From Deltaproteobacteria bacterium (GTDB taxonomy: Bacteria; Desulfobacterota; GWC2-55-46), in the NCBI GenBank assembly GCA_016182655.1, contig JACPGB010000025.1, forward strand, positions 61,107 through 125,106: a stretch of 64,000 nucleotides of DNA. Direction: 5' to 3'. The translations under genes were made by a program, and so were the position numbers. The notes beneath the pieces were generated by a model, which had not been told where the DNA came from, made no database searches, and saw only the letters and a program-made list of their open reading frames with translations. Positions 44,833 through 53,692 of the stretch are shown here, in pieces (the stretch's first letter is position 1; each line of letters begins with the position of its first letter).

Positions 44833-45420
44833 ATGAGATCGATGAAGAGTTCCAGGTTTCTATTGGTTGCCGCGAGTGTCGCTATGCTCGCGATAGCCGG
44901 TTGCAAGGGCAAGGAGCAGACAGCTCAGCCCCAGCCTCAGCAGGAGCAGGGCGCTGTGAGCCAGCAGGCCGCCCCCCCTGGGCACCCGCCGACGGGCGAC
45001 CAGACCGTGACTGACATCAACAAGGCCGCGCATGCGAACATAAAGACGCAGAAAGAGGTGAGCCTCTCGCCCGAGGTAAAGGCGAAGTGGAAGGAGGTAA
45101 AGCTCGATATCACGGACGCCTCTTCCAATTCCTCGCAGGTCGTCACAATAAATGTCGGGTCTGCCGTTACGCTTAAGCCGGGATTGAAGCTTAAAGTGGA
45201 GGCGTTTGTCCCGGACTACGCGATCTCGGATAACAAGATAGAGTCGAGGTCGAACGAGGCGAAGAACCCCGCGGTGCTCGTCGAGTTGCAGGAGAACGAC
45301 AAGACCGTCGCAAAGGGGTGGGTATTCAAGGAATTCCCGGAGTTCAACTCCTACACCGACGCAAGGTTCCCGATGAAGCTCGTCGCTCCCGGGGTAGCCA
45401 AGGCGGCCCAGAAGAAGTAA
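44833..45420 (+). CDS. DUF2155 lipoprotein
   Basis: 195 aa; lipoprotein signal with AIAGC (Cys near residue 20), a Gln/Pro-rich linker, then a DUF2155 domain (about 80-185, WKEVKLDITD...NPAVLVELQENDKTVAKGWVFKEFPEFN). Function unknown in the family. The ATG at 44833 gives the signal; GGAGGGAG lies 11 bases upstream. Confidence 0.75.
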   Translation: MRSMKSSRFLLVAASVAMLAIAGCKGKEQTAQPQPQQEQGAVSQQAAPPGHPPTGDQTVTDINKAAHANIKTQKEVSLSPEVKAKWKEVKLDITDASSNSSQVVTINVGSAVTLKPGLKLKVEAFVPDYAISDNKIESRSNEAKNPAVLVELQENDKTVAKGWVFKEFPEFNSYTDARFPMKLVAPGVAKAAQKK

Positions 45421-45441
45421 GAGGCCCATTTGATTTAACAA

Positions 45442-45480
45442 AAAAGGCCCCTGCCCCTACTCGGGCAGGGGCCTTTTAGT
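45442..45480 (+). terminator. Terminator after the DUF2155 gene
   Basis: AAAAGGCCCCTGCCC (45442-45456) pairs with GGGCAGGGGCCTTTT (45463-45477) with loop CTACTC, then further T's. Confidence 0.9.
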
Positions 45481-45511
45481 TTTTCTGCCCGATTTGATGC
45501 TTTAAATCCTT

Positions 45512-45540
45512 TTGACATCCGGCATAAAATATGCTTAATT
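45512..45540 (+). promoter_or_regulatory. Promoter of the tRNA-Ser cluster
   Basis: TTGACA (45512-45517), 17 bases, TTAATT (45535-45540). First tRNA begins 55 bases downstream. Confidence 0.5.
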
Positions 45541-45594
45541 TAATAGTCCGGGTCCAAGGGACCTGCCAAGTATTTTCATAAGATAATTTAATAC

Positions 45595-45684
45595 GGAGAG
45601 ATGCCCGAGCGGCCGAAGGGGTACGACTGGAAATCGTATGTACAATAAAATGTACCGAGGGTTCGAATCCCTCTCTCTCCGCCA
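45595..45684 (+). tRNA. tRNA-Ser (GGA anticodon)
   Basis: 90 nt including CCA. Acceptor GGAGAGA/TCTCTCC, anticodon loop CTGGAAA (GGA), long variable arm typical of class II tRNA-Ser, T-arm GGGTTCGAATCCC, encoded CCA. Confidence 0.95.
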
Positions 45685-45705
45685 GAAATAGCCTGCGGGC
45701 ATGAA

Positions 45706-45834
45706 GGGATTCGAAACCGTCTGAGCGCCGAGCGGACGCGAGGAAGAGGCCGCAGGACGCGGCCGGAAGCGAAGACGGTCCGGGCTGGAGCGTTGAGGCA
45801 GGAGGCCGAAACGCAGAAGCCGAATCCCTCTCTC
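45706..45834. repeat. tRNA-tail-derived palindromic unit 1
   Basis: Begins GGGATTCGAAACCG (inverse of the tRNA T-arm) and ends CGAATCCCTCTCTC (T-arm and acceptor tail). Inside: GCGCCGAGCGGACGCGAG and related text shared with unit 2 (46026-46158). Confidence 0.6.
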
Positions 45835-45903
45835 AGGCTGAATATTGACGAGATACCGGGGCTTAATGGCCTCTCCGGGGCTCGGTATTATAGAAATTTT
45901 TAC

Positions 45904-45993
45904 GGAGAGATGACCGAGAGGCTGAAGGTGGCTGACTCGAAATCAGCTGTGCCGGAAACGGCACCGGGGGTTCAAATCCCTCTCTCTCCGCCA
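45904..45993 (+). tRNA. tRNA-Ser (CGA anticodon)
   Basis: 90 nt with CCA. Acceptor GGAGAGA/TCTCTCC, anticodon loop CTCGAAA (CGA), long variable arm, T-arm GGGTTCAAATCCC. Confidence 0.95.
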
Positions 45994-46025
45994 GAAACTT
46001 TACAGAAACTTTACGGGCGCTCGTG

Positions 46026-46158
46026 GGGATTTGAACCGACCCAAGCGCCGAGCGGATGCGAGTGATGTGTGCCGCATGGACGCAGCCGGTAGCGTTGGGC
46101 GGCCGGGCTGGAATGCGAGGCAGGGTTCCGAATGGAAGCCAAATCCCTCTCTCCGCCA
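46026..46158. repeat. tRNA-tail-derived palindromic unit 2
   Basis: Begins GGGATTTGAACCGACCC (inverse of the second tRNA's T-arm) and ends AAATCCCTCTCTCCGCCA, a copy of a tRNA-Ser 3' end including CCA. A third start, GGGATTTGAACC, lies at 46180-46191. Confidence 0.6.
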
Positions 46159-46226
46159 GAAACTTTATAGCTGTTCACAGGGATTTGAACCACCCTGCGG
46201 CCCCAGGCGTTTTTTGGTTTTTAAGG

Positions 46227-46344
46227 CTTACGGGCCCTGTTGATAGCTGGGTCTTGCGCAATGGTACGCTGTAAACCCCGCCAGGTCGGTAGCAGCTTTA
46301 TCCATGTGCCGCAAGGGTGCCTAGCTATCAACAGGGCCCGTAAG
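46227..46344 (+). ncRNA. ffs: Signal recognition particle RNA (small bacterial type)
   Basis: The ends form a perfect 22-bp helix (CTTACGGGCCC start with GGGCCCGTAAG end). The middle holds AACCCCGCCAGGTC and the 3' side ATGTGCCGCAAGGGTGCC, both signatures of bacterial SRP RNA. Position before dnaX-ybaB-recR matches the common gene order. The apical tip reads GTCGGTAGCAGC, shorter than the usual GGAAGGA tip, which is odd. Confidence 0.75.
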
Positions 46345-46445
46345 AAGTTTTGGAGGAAGTATTCTCCGTAATGCCTCTGAGTGAGGCGACCCGCTCGGCG
46401 GGCCCCGGTTTTATTCCCCAATATAAATTCAGCCAGGGGATCCAG

Positions 46446-48083
46446 ATGTCCTCGTACCTGGTAATCGCAAGAAAATGGAGACCGAGCCTCTTTGAGGAGA
46501 TAGTCGGGCAGGGCCATGTTACAAGGACCCTCCGTAACGCTATTTCCTCGGGCAGGGTCGCGCACGCGTACCTTTTTTCCGGCCCGAGGGGCGTGGGAAA
46601 GACCACCGCGGCGCGGATCCTCGCCAAGGGGCTCAACTGCGCCAGTGGACCGACCCCGGTCCCCTGCAACGAGTGCGCCTCGTGCAGGGGGATAGCAACG
46701 GGCTCCTCGGTCGACGTCTTCGAGATAGACGGCGCCTCGAACAACAGCGTGGATAACGTAAGGGAGCTTACCGAGAGCGTCAGGTACGTCCCTACGCATG
46801 GGAAGTACAAGGTCTACATAATAGACGAAGTCCACATGTTGTCTGTGGCGGCCTTCAACGCGCTTTTGAAGACCCTCGAGGAACCGCCCCCACACGCCGT
46901 ATTCATCTTCGCCACTACCGAGGTCCACAAGATCCCCCTTACCATACTTTCGAGGTGCCAGAGGTTTGATTTCAAGCGCATCCCCTTCAGGGAGCTCCAG
47001 GGGCACCTTAAGAAGATAGTCGAGGAAGAGGGCATAGAGTACGAGGACAAGGCCGTCTTCCAGCTCGCCAGAGAGGCGGACGGGTCTTTAAGGGACGGGC
47101 AATCCCTCCTGGAGCAGGTGCTGGCCTATTCCGGCAAGGACTTGAAAGAGTCGGACGTCTCCGACGCGCTCGGCCTCATGGACCGCTCGGTCCTCTACGA
47201 CCTCCTTTCGGCCGTCATCCGGAAAGACCCCGGGACCGCCCTGAATATTGTTGAAAAGATCTATGATTTTGGTTATGATTTAAAGAGGGGTTGCAGTGAA
47301 CTTCTTGAACATGTAAGGGACCTTACGGTACTGAAATCCACGGGGGCGGCCTCTCTCCTGGACCTGCCGGATAGCGAGATAGAGCGCCTCGGCGCGCTCG
47401 CAGAGGCAGTGGAACTACCCCGGTTGCATATGATCTTCAGCATGATCTCGAGGGGGTACGAGGAAGTCGTAAAAGGCGCCTCCCCGAGATTTTCTTTTGA
47501 GATGTCGCTCCTTAAGGCGGCGGAGTTCGACGATCTTAAACCCGTCGAGGAGCTCGTCTCAAGGATTGAAGCCTTAAGACAAAAGATCGAAGGCACGGGC
47601 GGCGCCAACGGCCCGAGGCCTGAAGCGCCAAAGGGTGCGGTAGCAGTTGGGACAGGCGCCAGATTCCCTGAAAGGCCCTCATTCCCCCGGAAGAGCGCCC
47701 CCGAGGTTGCGCCGGTTGCGCCGCCGAAGGCATCCGAGGCGACGGCCCCTTATCCAGCGCCCCCGGTCTCGGAGGGCTTCTCGGACCTTATCGGCTATAT
47801 AAGGGCGAGGAACGCGGAGCTTGCGGAGCCTTTCTCGGTGGCGACCCTAAGGCTCGACGGCGACTGTCTCGATGTGAGCGCGCCCGGAAGGGCGGGCGGA
47901 AAGATACTGTCGAACAAGGGCGCGATAGAGGCGGCGTTAGAGGATTTTTATAAAAGGCCCGTAAAGCTAAGGCTCGGCGGGCTCGGCTCGACTGAAAAGA
48001 AAAAAGATGACCCGGTCGTCGCGGATGCGAGACGCATCCTCGGCGCGAGGGTCATAGAGGACCGGAGGAGGACCAATGTCTAA
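46446..48083 (+). CDS. dnaX: DNA polymerase III tau/gamma subunit
   Basis: 545 aa. Clamp-loader ATPase. Walker A GPRGVGKTT, zinc module cysteines (CASG...CNECASC), Walker B VYIIDEVHML, sensor ATTEVHKIPLTILSRCQRF. C-terminal Pro/Ala linker and tau-like tail. The ATG at 46446 (MSSYLVIARKWRP) is chosen with a nearby AGGGGA site; the longer frame reaches toward the SRP RNA. Overlaps ybaB by 8 bases. Confidence 0.95.
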   Translation: MSSYLVIARKWRPSLFEEIVGQGHVTRTLRNAISSGRVAHAYLFSGPRGVGKTTAARILAKGLNCASGPTPVPCNECASCRGIATGSSVDVFEIDGASNNSVDNVRELTESVRYVPTHGKYKVYIIDEVHMLSVAAFNALLKTLEEPPPHAVFIFATTEVHKIPLTILSRCQRFDFKRIPFRELQGHLKKIVEEEGIEYEDKAVFQLAREADGSLRDGQSLLEQVLAYSGKDLKESDVSDALGLMDRSVLYDLLSAVIRKDPGTALNIVEKIYDFGYDLKRGCSELLEHVRDLTVLKSTGAASLLDLPDSEIERLGALAEAVELPRLHMIFSMISRGYEEVVKGASPRFSFEMSLLKAAEFDDLKPVEELVSRIEALRQKIEGTGGANGPRPEAPKGAVAVGTGARFPERPSFPRKSAPEVAPVAPPKASEATAPYPAPPVSEGFSDLIGYIRARNAELAEPFSVATLRLDGDCLDVSAPGRAGGKILSNKGAIEAALEDFYKRPVKLRLGGLGSTEKKKDDPVVADARRILGARVIEDRRRTNV

Positions 48084-48396
48084 GCAGTTGGGTAACCTGA
48101 TGAGACAGGCCCAGAAGATGCAGGAGAAGATGGCCGAGATACAGAAAGAGCTCGCCACAAAGACCATCGAGGCCTCCGCAGGCGGCGGCATGGTGACGGC
48201 CACGGTAAACGGCGCGCAGGAGGTCGTCTCCGTGAAGATAGACCCGTCGGTCGTGGACCCCAAGGACATAGACATGCTCCAGGACCTCGTCACCGCCGCG
48301 GTGAACGAGGGTTTGAGGAGGAGCAAGCAGATGGTCTCCGACGAGATGGGCAAGCTTACCGCCGGTCTCGGGATGAACATCCCCGGGCTCTTTTAA
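48076..48396 (+). CDS. ybaB: Nucleoid-associated protein YbaB/EbfC
   Basis: 106 aa DNA-binding protein. N-terminal helix MSKQLGNLMRQAQKMQEKM and the conserved VSVKIDPSVVDPKDIDMLQDLVTAAVNEG. Overlaps dnaX and precedes recR, as in most bacteria. Confidence 0.97.
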   Translation: MSKQLGNLMRQAQKMQEKMAEIQKELATKTIEASAGGGMVTATVNGAQEVVSVKIDPSVVDPKDIDMLQDLVTAAVNEGLRRSKQMVSDEMGKLTAGLGMNIPGLF

Positions 48397-48405
48397 GGTT
48401 TTAGC

Positions 48406-49005
48406 ATGCAGTACGCCGAACCCATAAACAACCTTATAAAAGCGATATCGAGGCTCCCGGGTATCGGCGAAAAGACCGCCACAAGGCTCGCCCTCTACAT
48501 ACTGAACGCCAAAAGGGAGTATGTCGACGAGCTCTCAAGCTGTCTTCAGAACGTCAAGGAAAAGGTCGCGCTCTGCCCTGTCTGCATGACCTTCTCGGAC
48601 ACCGACCCCTGCTCGATATGCAATGACGCGGGCAGGGACCCATCTACCGTCTGCGTGGTATCGGACTACAAGGACATGATGGCGCTCGAATCGATGGGCG
48701 GCTACAAGGGGAGGTATCATATCCTCCACGGAAACCTCGCGCCTCTGAAGGGCGTCGGCCCCGACGATATCCGCATAGGCGAGCTCGTAGCGAGGGTCGA
48801 GGCCTCAGGCATAAAAGAGGTGATACTCGCAACCGGTTTTGACGCCGAGGGCGAGGCGACCTCAGCATATCTTTCAAGGCTTTTAAGACCCTACGGGGTA
48901 AGGGTCACGAGGCTCGCCTCAGGCATCCCGGTAGGGAGCTTCGTCGAGTTCATGGACGGGGCGACGCTCGGCAGGGCGCTGGACGGAAGAAGGGAAGTAT
49001 TGTAA
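48406..49005 (+). CDS. recR: Recombination mediator RecR
   Basis: 199 aa. Helps load RecA at gaps. Helix-hairpin-helix RLPGIGEKTATRLALYIL, C4 zinc finger CPVC...CSIC, Toprim domain (VCVVSDYKDMMALE...). Follows ybaB by 9 bases. Confidence 0.97.
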   Translation: MQYAEPINNLIKAISRLPGIGEKTATRLALYILNAKREYVDELSSCLQNVKEKVALCPVCMTFSDTDPCSICNDAGRDPSTVCVVSDYKDMMALESMGGYKGRYHILHGNLAPLKGVGPDDIRIGELVARVEASGIKEVILATGFDAEGEATSAYLSRLLRPYGVRVTRLASGIPVGSFVEFMDGATLGRALDGRREVL

Positions 49006-49069
49006 GGGAATATCGTAAATCGCGGAACCAACAGTGTCTTCGGGCACAATACAATAAAGGACGGAAGAG

Positions 49070-49648
49070 ATGGAAAACTATATAGAGGTGAGATGGCACG
49101 GCAGGGCCCAGCAGGGCGTCGTCACGGCGGCCAAGGTCTTGGGCGAGGCGTGCCTCCATTCAGGGAAGTTCGTGCAGGCATTCCCGGAGTTCGGTCCCGA
49201 GAGGATGGGCGCGCCTGTCCGCGCGTTCAACAGGATCTCGGACGAACCCATCAGGCTCCATTGCCAGGTGACGGACCCGAGGTACGTGCTCATAGCCGAC
49301 CCGACGCTCATTGGCACCGTGGACGTCACGGCCGGCACGCCCGAAGACGCCATCTTCATAGTCAACACTCCGAAGTCGGCAACGGAAATGAGGGCGGAGC
49401 TCGGGATAAAGTCGAAGACCGTAAAGGTCTTCACGTTGGATGCCGTAAAGATATCGATTGAGACGATAGGCAGGGTGATGCCGAACACCCCGATGCTGGG
49501 GGCGCTGGCGAAGGCGACCGGCTTTATCACCCTCGAGGCCCTTGTCGAAAATTTCAAGGAGAACTACTCGAAGAAGTTCGCGCCCAAGGTCATCGAAGGC
49601 AACGTCGCCGCGATGAACAGGGGCTTCGGCGAAGTAAAGGGAGAGTAA
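49070..49648 (+). CDS. porG: Pyruvate/2-oxoacid:ferredoxin oxidoreductase gamma subunit
   Basis: 192 aa. RWHGRAQQGVVTAAKVLGEA start and AFPEFGPERMGAPVRAF, typical of the gamma subunit. First of four genes (gamma, delta, alpha, beta) that make acetyl-CoA, CO2 and reduced ferredoxin from pyruvate. Pyruvate specificity is inferred from the subunit layout. Confidence 0.9.
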   Translation: MENYIEVRWHGRAQQGVVTAAKVLGEACLHSGKFVQAFPEFGPERMGAPVRAFNRISDEPIRLHCQVTDPRYVLIADPTLIGTVDVTAGTPEDAIFIVNTPKSATEMRAELGIKSKTVKVFTLDAVKISIETIGRVMPNTPMLGALAKATGFITLEALVENFKENYSKKFAPKVIEGNVAAMNRGFGEVKGE

Positions 49649-49765
49649 GGGCCGAGGGGGCCGGGGGCTGTCTCCGGGGCTTGAGGTAGCAGGGTTAAGA
49701 ATAGAAGATACCGAAAAGAATTCTCATTTCCGGAAATGCCGGAATGTGAAAGGGGTTTATAAGAG

Positions 49766-50047
49766 ATGGCAGACAAGAAGGAAATGCCCATTGGCGGGGT
49801 CATACCGGAAGGCGGCACGGCCCACGGGTATTCGACCGGCGGGTGGAGGAAGCTTCGCCCGGTCTTGAACAAGGAAAAGTGCACCAATTGCCTTATCTGC
49901 TGGGTCATGTGCCCGGATTCCGCGATAATAACAGAGGACGGCAAGATGATAGGCTTTGACCTCGAGCACTGCAAGGGTTGCGGCATATGCGCCATGGAGT
50001 GCCCGGACAAGGTCAAGGCGATAAAGATGGAAGAGGAGGCCGACTGA
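49766..50047 (+). CDS. porD: 2-oxoacid:ferredoxin oxidoreductase delta subunit (2[4Fe-4S] ferredoxin)
   Basis: 93 aa with two [4Fe-4S] motifs: CTNCLICWVMCP and CKGCGICAMECP. Carries electrons from the TPP site to ferredoxin. Its stop overlaps the porA start by one base (TGATG). Confidence 0.92.
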   Translation: MADKKEMPIGGVIPEGGTAHGYSTGGWRKLRPVLNKEKCTNCLICWVMCPDSAIITEDGKMIGFDLEHCKGCGICAMECPDKVKAIKMEEEAD

Positions 50048-51237
50048 TGGCGATAACGATGACAAAAGGCCAGGCCGGACTCACCGGGAACTCGGCTATC
50101 GCCTACGCGATGAAACAGATAAACCCGGACGTTTGCCCCGCATACCCCATAACGCCCTCGACGGCGGTTATCGAGGAGTTCGCGAGCTATGTAGCAGACG
50201 GCGATGTGACGACCGAGCTCATAACGGTCGAGAGCGAGCACTCCGCGATGTCCGCCTGCATAGGGGCCTCCGCGGCAGGGGCGAGGGTCATGACGGCGAC
50301 CTCTTCGCAGGGGTTGGCGCTTATGTGGGAGATGCTCTACATAGCCTCCGGCATGAGGCTCCCCATAATACTCACGGACGTCAACAGGGCGCTTTCAGCC
50401 CCCATAAACATACACTGCGACCACTCGGACTCGATGGGCGCGCGCGATTCCGGCTGGATACAGCTCTACTCCGAGACCGTCCAGGAGGCGTACGACAACC
50501 TCATACAGGCGGTACGCATAGCCGAAGACGAAAACGTTCAACTGCCGATCATGGTCTGCCTCGACGGCTTCATCACGAGCCACGCGATAGAGAACATAAC
50601 GCTCCTCTCCGACGCGGAGGTGCAGGGGTTCGTAGGCGAGTACAACGCGAAGACGACGCTTCTCGACACCGACCATCCGGTCACCATGGGCGCGATGTCG
50701 CTCCCGGACAACTATATCGATTTCAAGCACCAGCAGTCCGAGGCCATGGCCCGCTCAAAGGATACCGTCCTTAAGGTGGCCGAGGACTTCGGCAAGAGGT
50801 TCGGTAGAAAGTACGGTTTGTTTGAGACCTACAGGCTCGAAGACGCGGACCTCGCTATAGTGATACTCAACTCCGCGGCAGGCACCACCAAGGTCGCGGT
50901 AGACGAGCTCAGGAAAAAGGGGCTTAAGGTCGGCTTACTCCGCCCCCGTCTCTTCAGGCCCTTCCCGTTCAAGGAGCTCGCCGAGGCCTTGAAGGACAAG
51001 AAGGCGATCGCCGTCCTCGACAGGGCGGACTCCATGAACGGTTTCGGAGGCCCCCTCTTCAACGAGTTCCGCTCCGCGCTCTATGACGCGGAAAAGAGGC
51101 CGAAGGTCGTAAGCAGGATATACGGGCTCGGCGGCAGGGACTACAAGGTGAAGGACGCGGTCGCCGTATTCGAGGAACTGAAGACGATCGCCGAGACCGG
51201 CAGGGTGGACACTCTCCAGAAGTACATCACCCTCTAA
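50047..51237 (+). CDS. porA: 2-oxoacid:ferredoxin oxidoreductase alpha subunit
   Basis: 396 aa. AYPITPSTAVIEEF near residue 32, and the alpha-subunit blocks ATSSQGLALMWEMLYIASGMRLPII and RLFRPFPFKELAEAL. The ATG at 50047 overlaps the porD stop; the longer upstream frame is rejected. Confidence 0.93.
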   Translation: MAITMTKGQAGLTGNSAIAYAMKQINPDVCPAYPITPSTAVIEEFASYVADGDVTTELITVESEHSAMSACIGASAAGARVMTATSSQGLALMWEMLYIASGMRLPIILTDVNRALSAPINIHCDHSDSMGARDSGWIQLYSETVQEAYDNLIQAVRIAEDENVQLPIMVCLDGFITSHAIENITLLSDAEVQGFVGEYNAKTTLLDTDHPVTMGAMSLPDNYIDFKHQQSEAMARSKDTVLKVAEDFGKRFGRKYGLFETYRLEDADLAIVILNSAAGTTKVAVDELRKKGLKVGLLRPRLFRPFPFKELAEALKDKKAIAVLDRADSMNGFGGPLFNEFRSALYDAEKRPKVVSRIYGLGGRDYKVKDAVAVFEELKTIAETGRVDTLQKYITL

Positions 51238-51293
51238 GCCCGGCAAAACAAAAAAACGCGCGGCCTTATTGTCCGCGCTTAAAAGGACGAAAA

Positions 51294-52229
51294 ATGGCGA
51301 CTCTTAAAGAGCTTTCAAAACAGAACGAACTCTTGACCGGAGGCCACAGGCTCTGCTCCGGTTGCGGCATCCCGCCGATAGTGAGGCTGGTGCTCCGGGC
51401 GGCTGGCGGCCCTGTCGTTGCCACCACCGCCACAGGGTGTCTCGAGGTCGGCACAACGATATACCCGTACACCGCGTGGAGGATCCCCTGGATACACTCC
51501 GCGTTCGAGAACGCCGCGGCTACCATCAGCGGCATAGAGACGGCTTATAAGGCGTTGAAGAAAAAGGGGAAGCTCCCGGGCGGGGACAAGGACATAAAGT
51601 TCGTCGCCTTCGGCGGCGACGGCGGAACATACGACATCGGGATACAGGCCCTGTCCGGTGCTCTTGAGCGCGGCCACAACTTCCTGTATGTCTGCTACGA
51701 CAACGGCGCTTACATGAATACCGGCATCCAGAGGTCGAGCGCGACCCCGTTCTTCTCGAACACCACGACCTCTCCGGCCGGAGAGGTGATCGTCGGCAAG
51801 CAGGAGTGGAGGAAGGACCTCACAAGGATAGTGGCGGCCCATAACATCCCTTACGCCGCGCAGGCCTCGCCGCACAACTGGGCGGACCTGTCCAAAAAGG
51901 CCGAGAAGGCCATGAGGATCCAGGGGCCTACCTTCATGAACGTCATGTCCCCGTGCCCTCTCGGCTGGTACACCAAGCCCGAGGACTCGATAAAGTGGGC
52001 GAAGCTCTCCGTAGACACCTGCTACTGGCCCCTTTACGAGATAGAGGACGGGATACTGAAGATCACCTATAAGCCCAAGGAAAAGAAGCCGCTCGAGGAG
52101 TGGCTGAAACCCCAGGGCCGTTTCAAGCACCTCCTGAAGCCCGAGAACAGGAACCTTCTTGAAAAGTTCCAGGCGAGGGTCGACCTCGAGTGGCAGAGGC
52201 TCCTCGACCTCGACGGCAAGCGCATATAA
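51294..52229 (+). CDS. porB: 2-oxoacid:ferredoxin oxidoreductase beta subunit
   Basis: 311 aa TPP-binding subunit. Cys pair CSGCGIPP, GDGG motif in FGGDGGTYDIGIQ, YDNGAYMNTGIQRSSATP (pyruvate-type signature), cluster Cys in MSPCPLGW. Completes the porGDAB operon. Confidence 0.93.
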   Translation: MATLKELSKQNELLTGGHRLCSGCGIPPIVRLVLRAAGGPVVATTATGCLEVGTTIYPYTAWRIPWIHSAFENAAATISGIETAYKALKKKGKLPGGDKDIKFVAFGGDGGTYDIGIQALSGALERGHNFLYVCYDNGAYMNTGIQRSSATPFFSNTTTSPAGEVIVGKQEWRKDLTRIVAAHNIPYAAQASPHNWADLSKKAEKAMRIQGPTFMNVMSPCPLGWYTKPEDSIKWAKLSVDTCYWPLYEIEDGILKITYKPKEKKPLEEWLKPQGRFKHLLKPENRNLLEKFQARVDLEWQRLLDLDGKRI

Positions 52230-52245
52230 GATAAGGAAGGAATAG

Positions 52246-52728
52246 ATGCCGCAGAGCTCTTTCGTGATGTTTGAAGAGGAGTACCGCGAGATAACCGCCG
52301 CAGTCGAAAAACTCCTCCGTGAGGCAAACGCCAAGTGCGTCTACCTTGTCGACAAGGACGGACAGCTTATCTCATCGAGCGGGGAGACGAAGGACATAGA
52401 CGCGACCTCTCTCGCCTCGCTCACCGCCGGGAACATCGCGGCGACAGGCGGGCTCGCCAAGCTCATTGGCGAAAAGGAGTTCTCGATCCTCTTCCACGAA
52501 GGGGAGCGGGACAACCTCCACATCTCGGTAGTAGGCCAGAGGGTGATCCTCGTTGTTATCTTCGATAAAAGGTCCTCGCTCGGTCTCGTCAGGCTCCGGG
52601 TGAAAAAGGCGAGCGAGGAGCTCGGAAGGTCCATACAGAAGCTTCTCGACAGGATGGCCGCGGACGCGGACAAGGAGAACCTCCTTAAGGAGATAACGGA
52701 CGATGATATCGAGAGGCTCTTCCATTGA
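52246..52728 (+). CDS. Roadblock/LC7-domain protein, MglB-like
   Basis: 160 aa. Roadblock fold (residues 15-115, VYLVDKDGQLISSSGE...LHISVVGQRVILVVIFD). MglB acts as the GAP of MglA in polarity control; here mglA lies 288 bases downstream. The C-terminal helix (115-160) is longer than in typical MglB. Starts 16 bases after porB, so it may be translated with it. Confidence 0.8.
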   Translation: MPQSSFVMFEEEYREITAAVEKLLREANAKCVYLVDKDGQLISSSGETKDIDATSLASLTAGNIAATGGLAKLIGEKEFSILFHEGERDNLHISVVGQRVILVVIFDKRSSLGLVRLRVKKASEELGRSIQKLLDRMAADADKENLLKEITDDDIERLFH

Positions 52729-53016
52729 GGGCCGGCCTGCAGACCATTTCTTAAAAAAGCCAGTCAAATAGAACCGGGCTCTACGAGCGGCGCGGGGGCG
52801 ACCCCGGCGTTCGTCTCGTAGTCCCGTATCCGTATCCGCGTGTCGAAGAAAAGCGCCTCGCGCCGCGGCCGTGTGATCATCCGAAACCAAACCGCAATCC
52901 ATGGATGGATTGCCAAATTGTGAGATTTGATCGAACAATTTGCAAGGCTTGGCCGATTTGCCTCGGCCAAGCCGTAGCGGAAAAAGCCATGGACGGACTT
53001 TTTCCCGCACCCTAAG
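52729..53016. other. Hairpin-rich gap between the roadblock gene and mglA
   Basis: No gene supported. Four hairpins follow each other: CAATCCAT/ATGGATTG (52895-52912), CAAATTGT/ACAATTTG (52914-52942), GGCTTGGCCGA/TCGGCCAAGCC (52946-52973), GGAAAAAG/CTTTTTCC (52979-53005). Probably a repeat array. Confidence 0.6.
52895..53005. repeat. Tandem array of four short hairpins
   Basis: Four consecutive inverted repeats with stems of 8, 8, 11 and 8 bp, each separated by only a few bases, just upstream of mglA. The third (52946-52973) has a six-base loop TTTGCC and is the strongest. Confidence 0.6.
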
Positions 53017-53604
53017 ATGTCATTCATAAACTACTCCTCAAGGGAAATAAACTGCAAGATCGTCTACTACGGGCCTGGCCTGTGCGGCAAGACCACGAAC
53101 CTGCAGTTCATCTACAGGAAGACGAGGCCGGAGGCGAAGGGGAAGATGATAACCCTCGCCACCGAAACGGAGCGGACGCTCTTTTTCGACTTCCTGCCGC
53201 TCTCGCTCGGCGACATCAAGGGCTTCAAGACCCGCTTCCACCTCTATACCGTGCCTGGGCAGATATTCTACGACGCCTCCCGAAAATTGATATTAAAGGG
53301 CGTTGACGGCATCGTCTTCGTAGCCGACTCCCAGGTCGAGAGGATGGACGCGAACATCGAGTCCTTTGACAACATGAAGATAAACCTCGAGGAGCAGGGC
53401 TACAGCCTGAGCGAGATACCCTATGTAGTGCAGTACAACAAGAGGGACCTGCCGAACGTCGTCCCTGTCGCTGAACTGAAGAAGGTGCTGAACGTCAACG
53501 GCGTTCCGGACTTCGAGGCTGTCGCGAGCGACGGCGCCGGGGTCTTCGAGACGCTCAAGGCCGTCGTAAAACTCGTGCTCATAGAGCTTAAAAAAGGGGC
53601 TTAG
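53017..53604 (+). CDS. mglA: MglA-like small Ras-type GTPase
   Basis: 195 aa. P-loop GPGLCGKT (19-26), switch regions with [16 protein letters not shown], base motif NKRD near residue 143. MglA controls cell polarity, motility or pilus position with a roadblock partner. The PxxP and acidic motifs of MglA are present ([15 protein letters not shown]). Confidence 0.93.
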   Translation: MSFINYSSREINCKIVYYGPGLCGKTTNLQFIYRKTRPEAKGKMITLATETERTLFFDFLPLSLGDIKGFKTRFHLYTVPGQIFYDASRKLILKGVDGIVFVADSQVERMDANIESFDNMKINLEEQGYSLSEIPYVVQYNKRDLPNVVPVAELKKVLNVNGVPDFEAVASDGAGVFETLKAVVKLVLIELKKGA

Positions 53605-53607
53605 CAC

Positions 53608-53637
53608 GGCGGGGTTGGAAAACCCCGCCTATCGGGC
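53608..53637. repeat. CCTATCG palindromic repeat, third copy
   Basis: GGCGGGGTT, GGA, AACCCCGCC then TATCGG. It starts four bases after the mglA stop. Same design as the two units at 29571-29640. Confidence 0.65.
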
Positions 53638-53692
53638 AGGCGGGACAATACAAGCCCCTCCTGCCTTATACACTTTCAAAGGAGCCGATAAT

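Noticed and set aside
47993..48010. Programmed frameshift site in dnaX
   Set aside because: The run of six A's is not in the A-AAA-AAG phase and lies near the end of the gene, so no gamma product can be inferred.
52764..53027. 87-aa minus-strand frame between roadblock and mglA genes
   Set aside because: Runs through the hairpin array and has no recognisable start or family.
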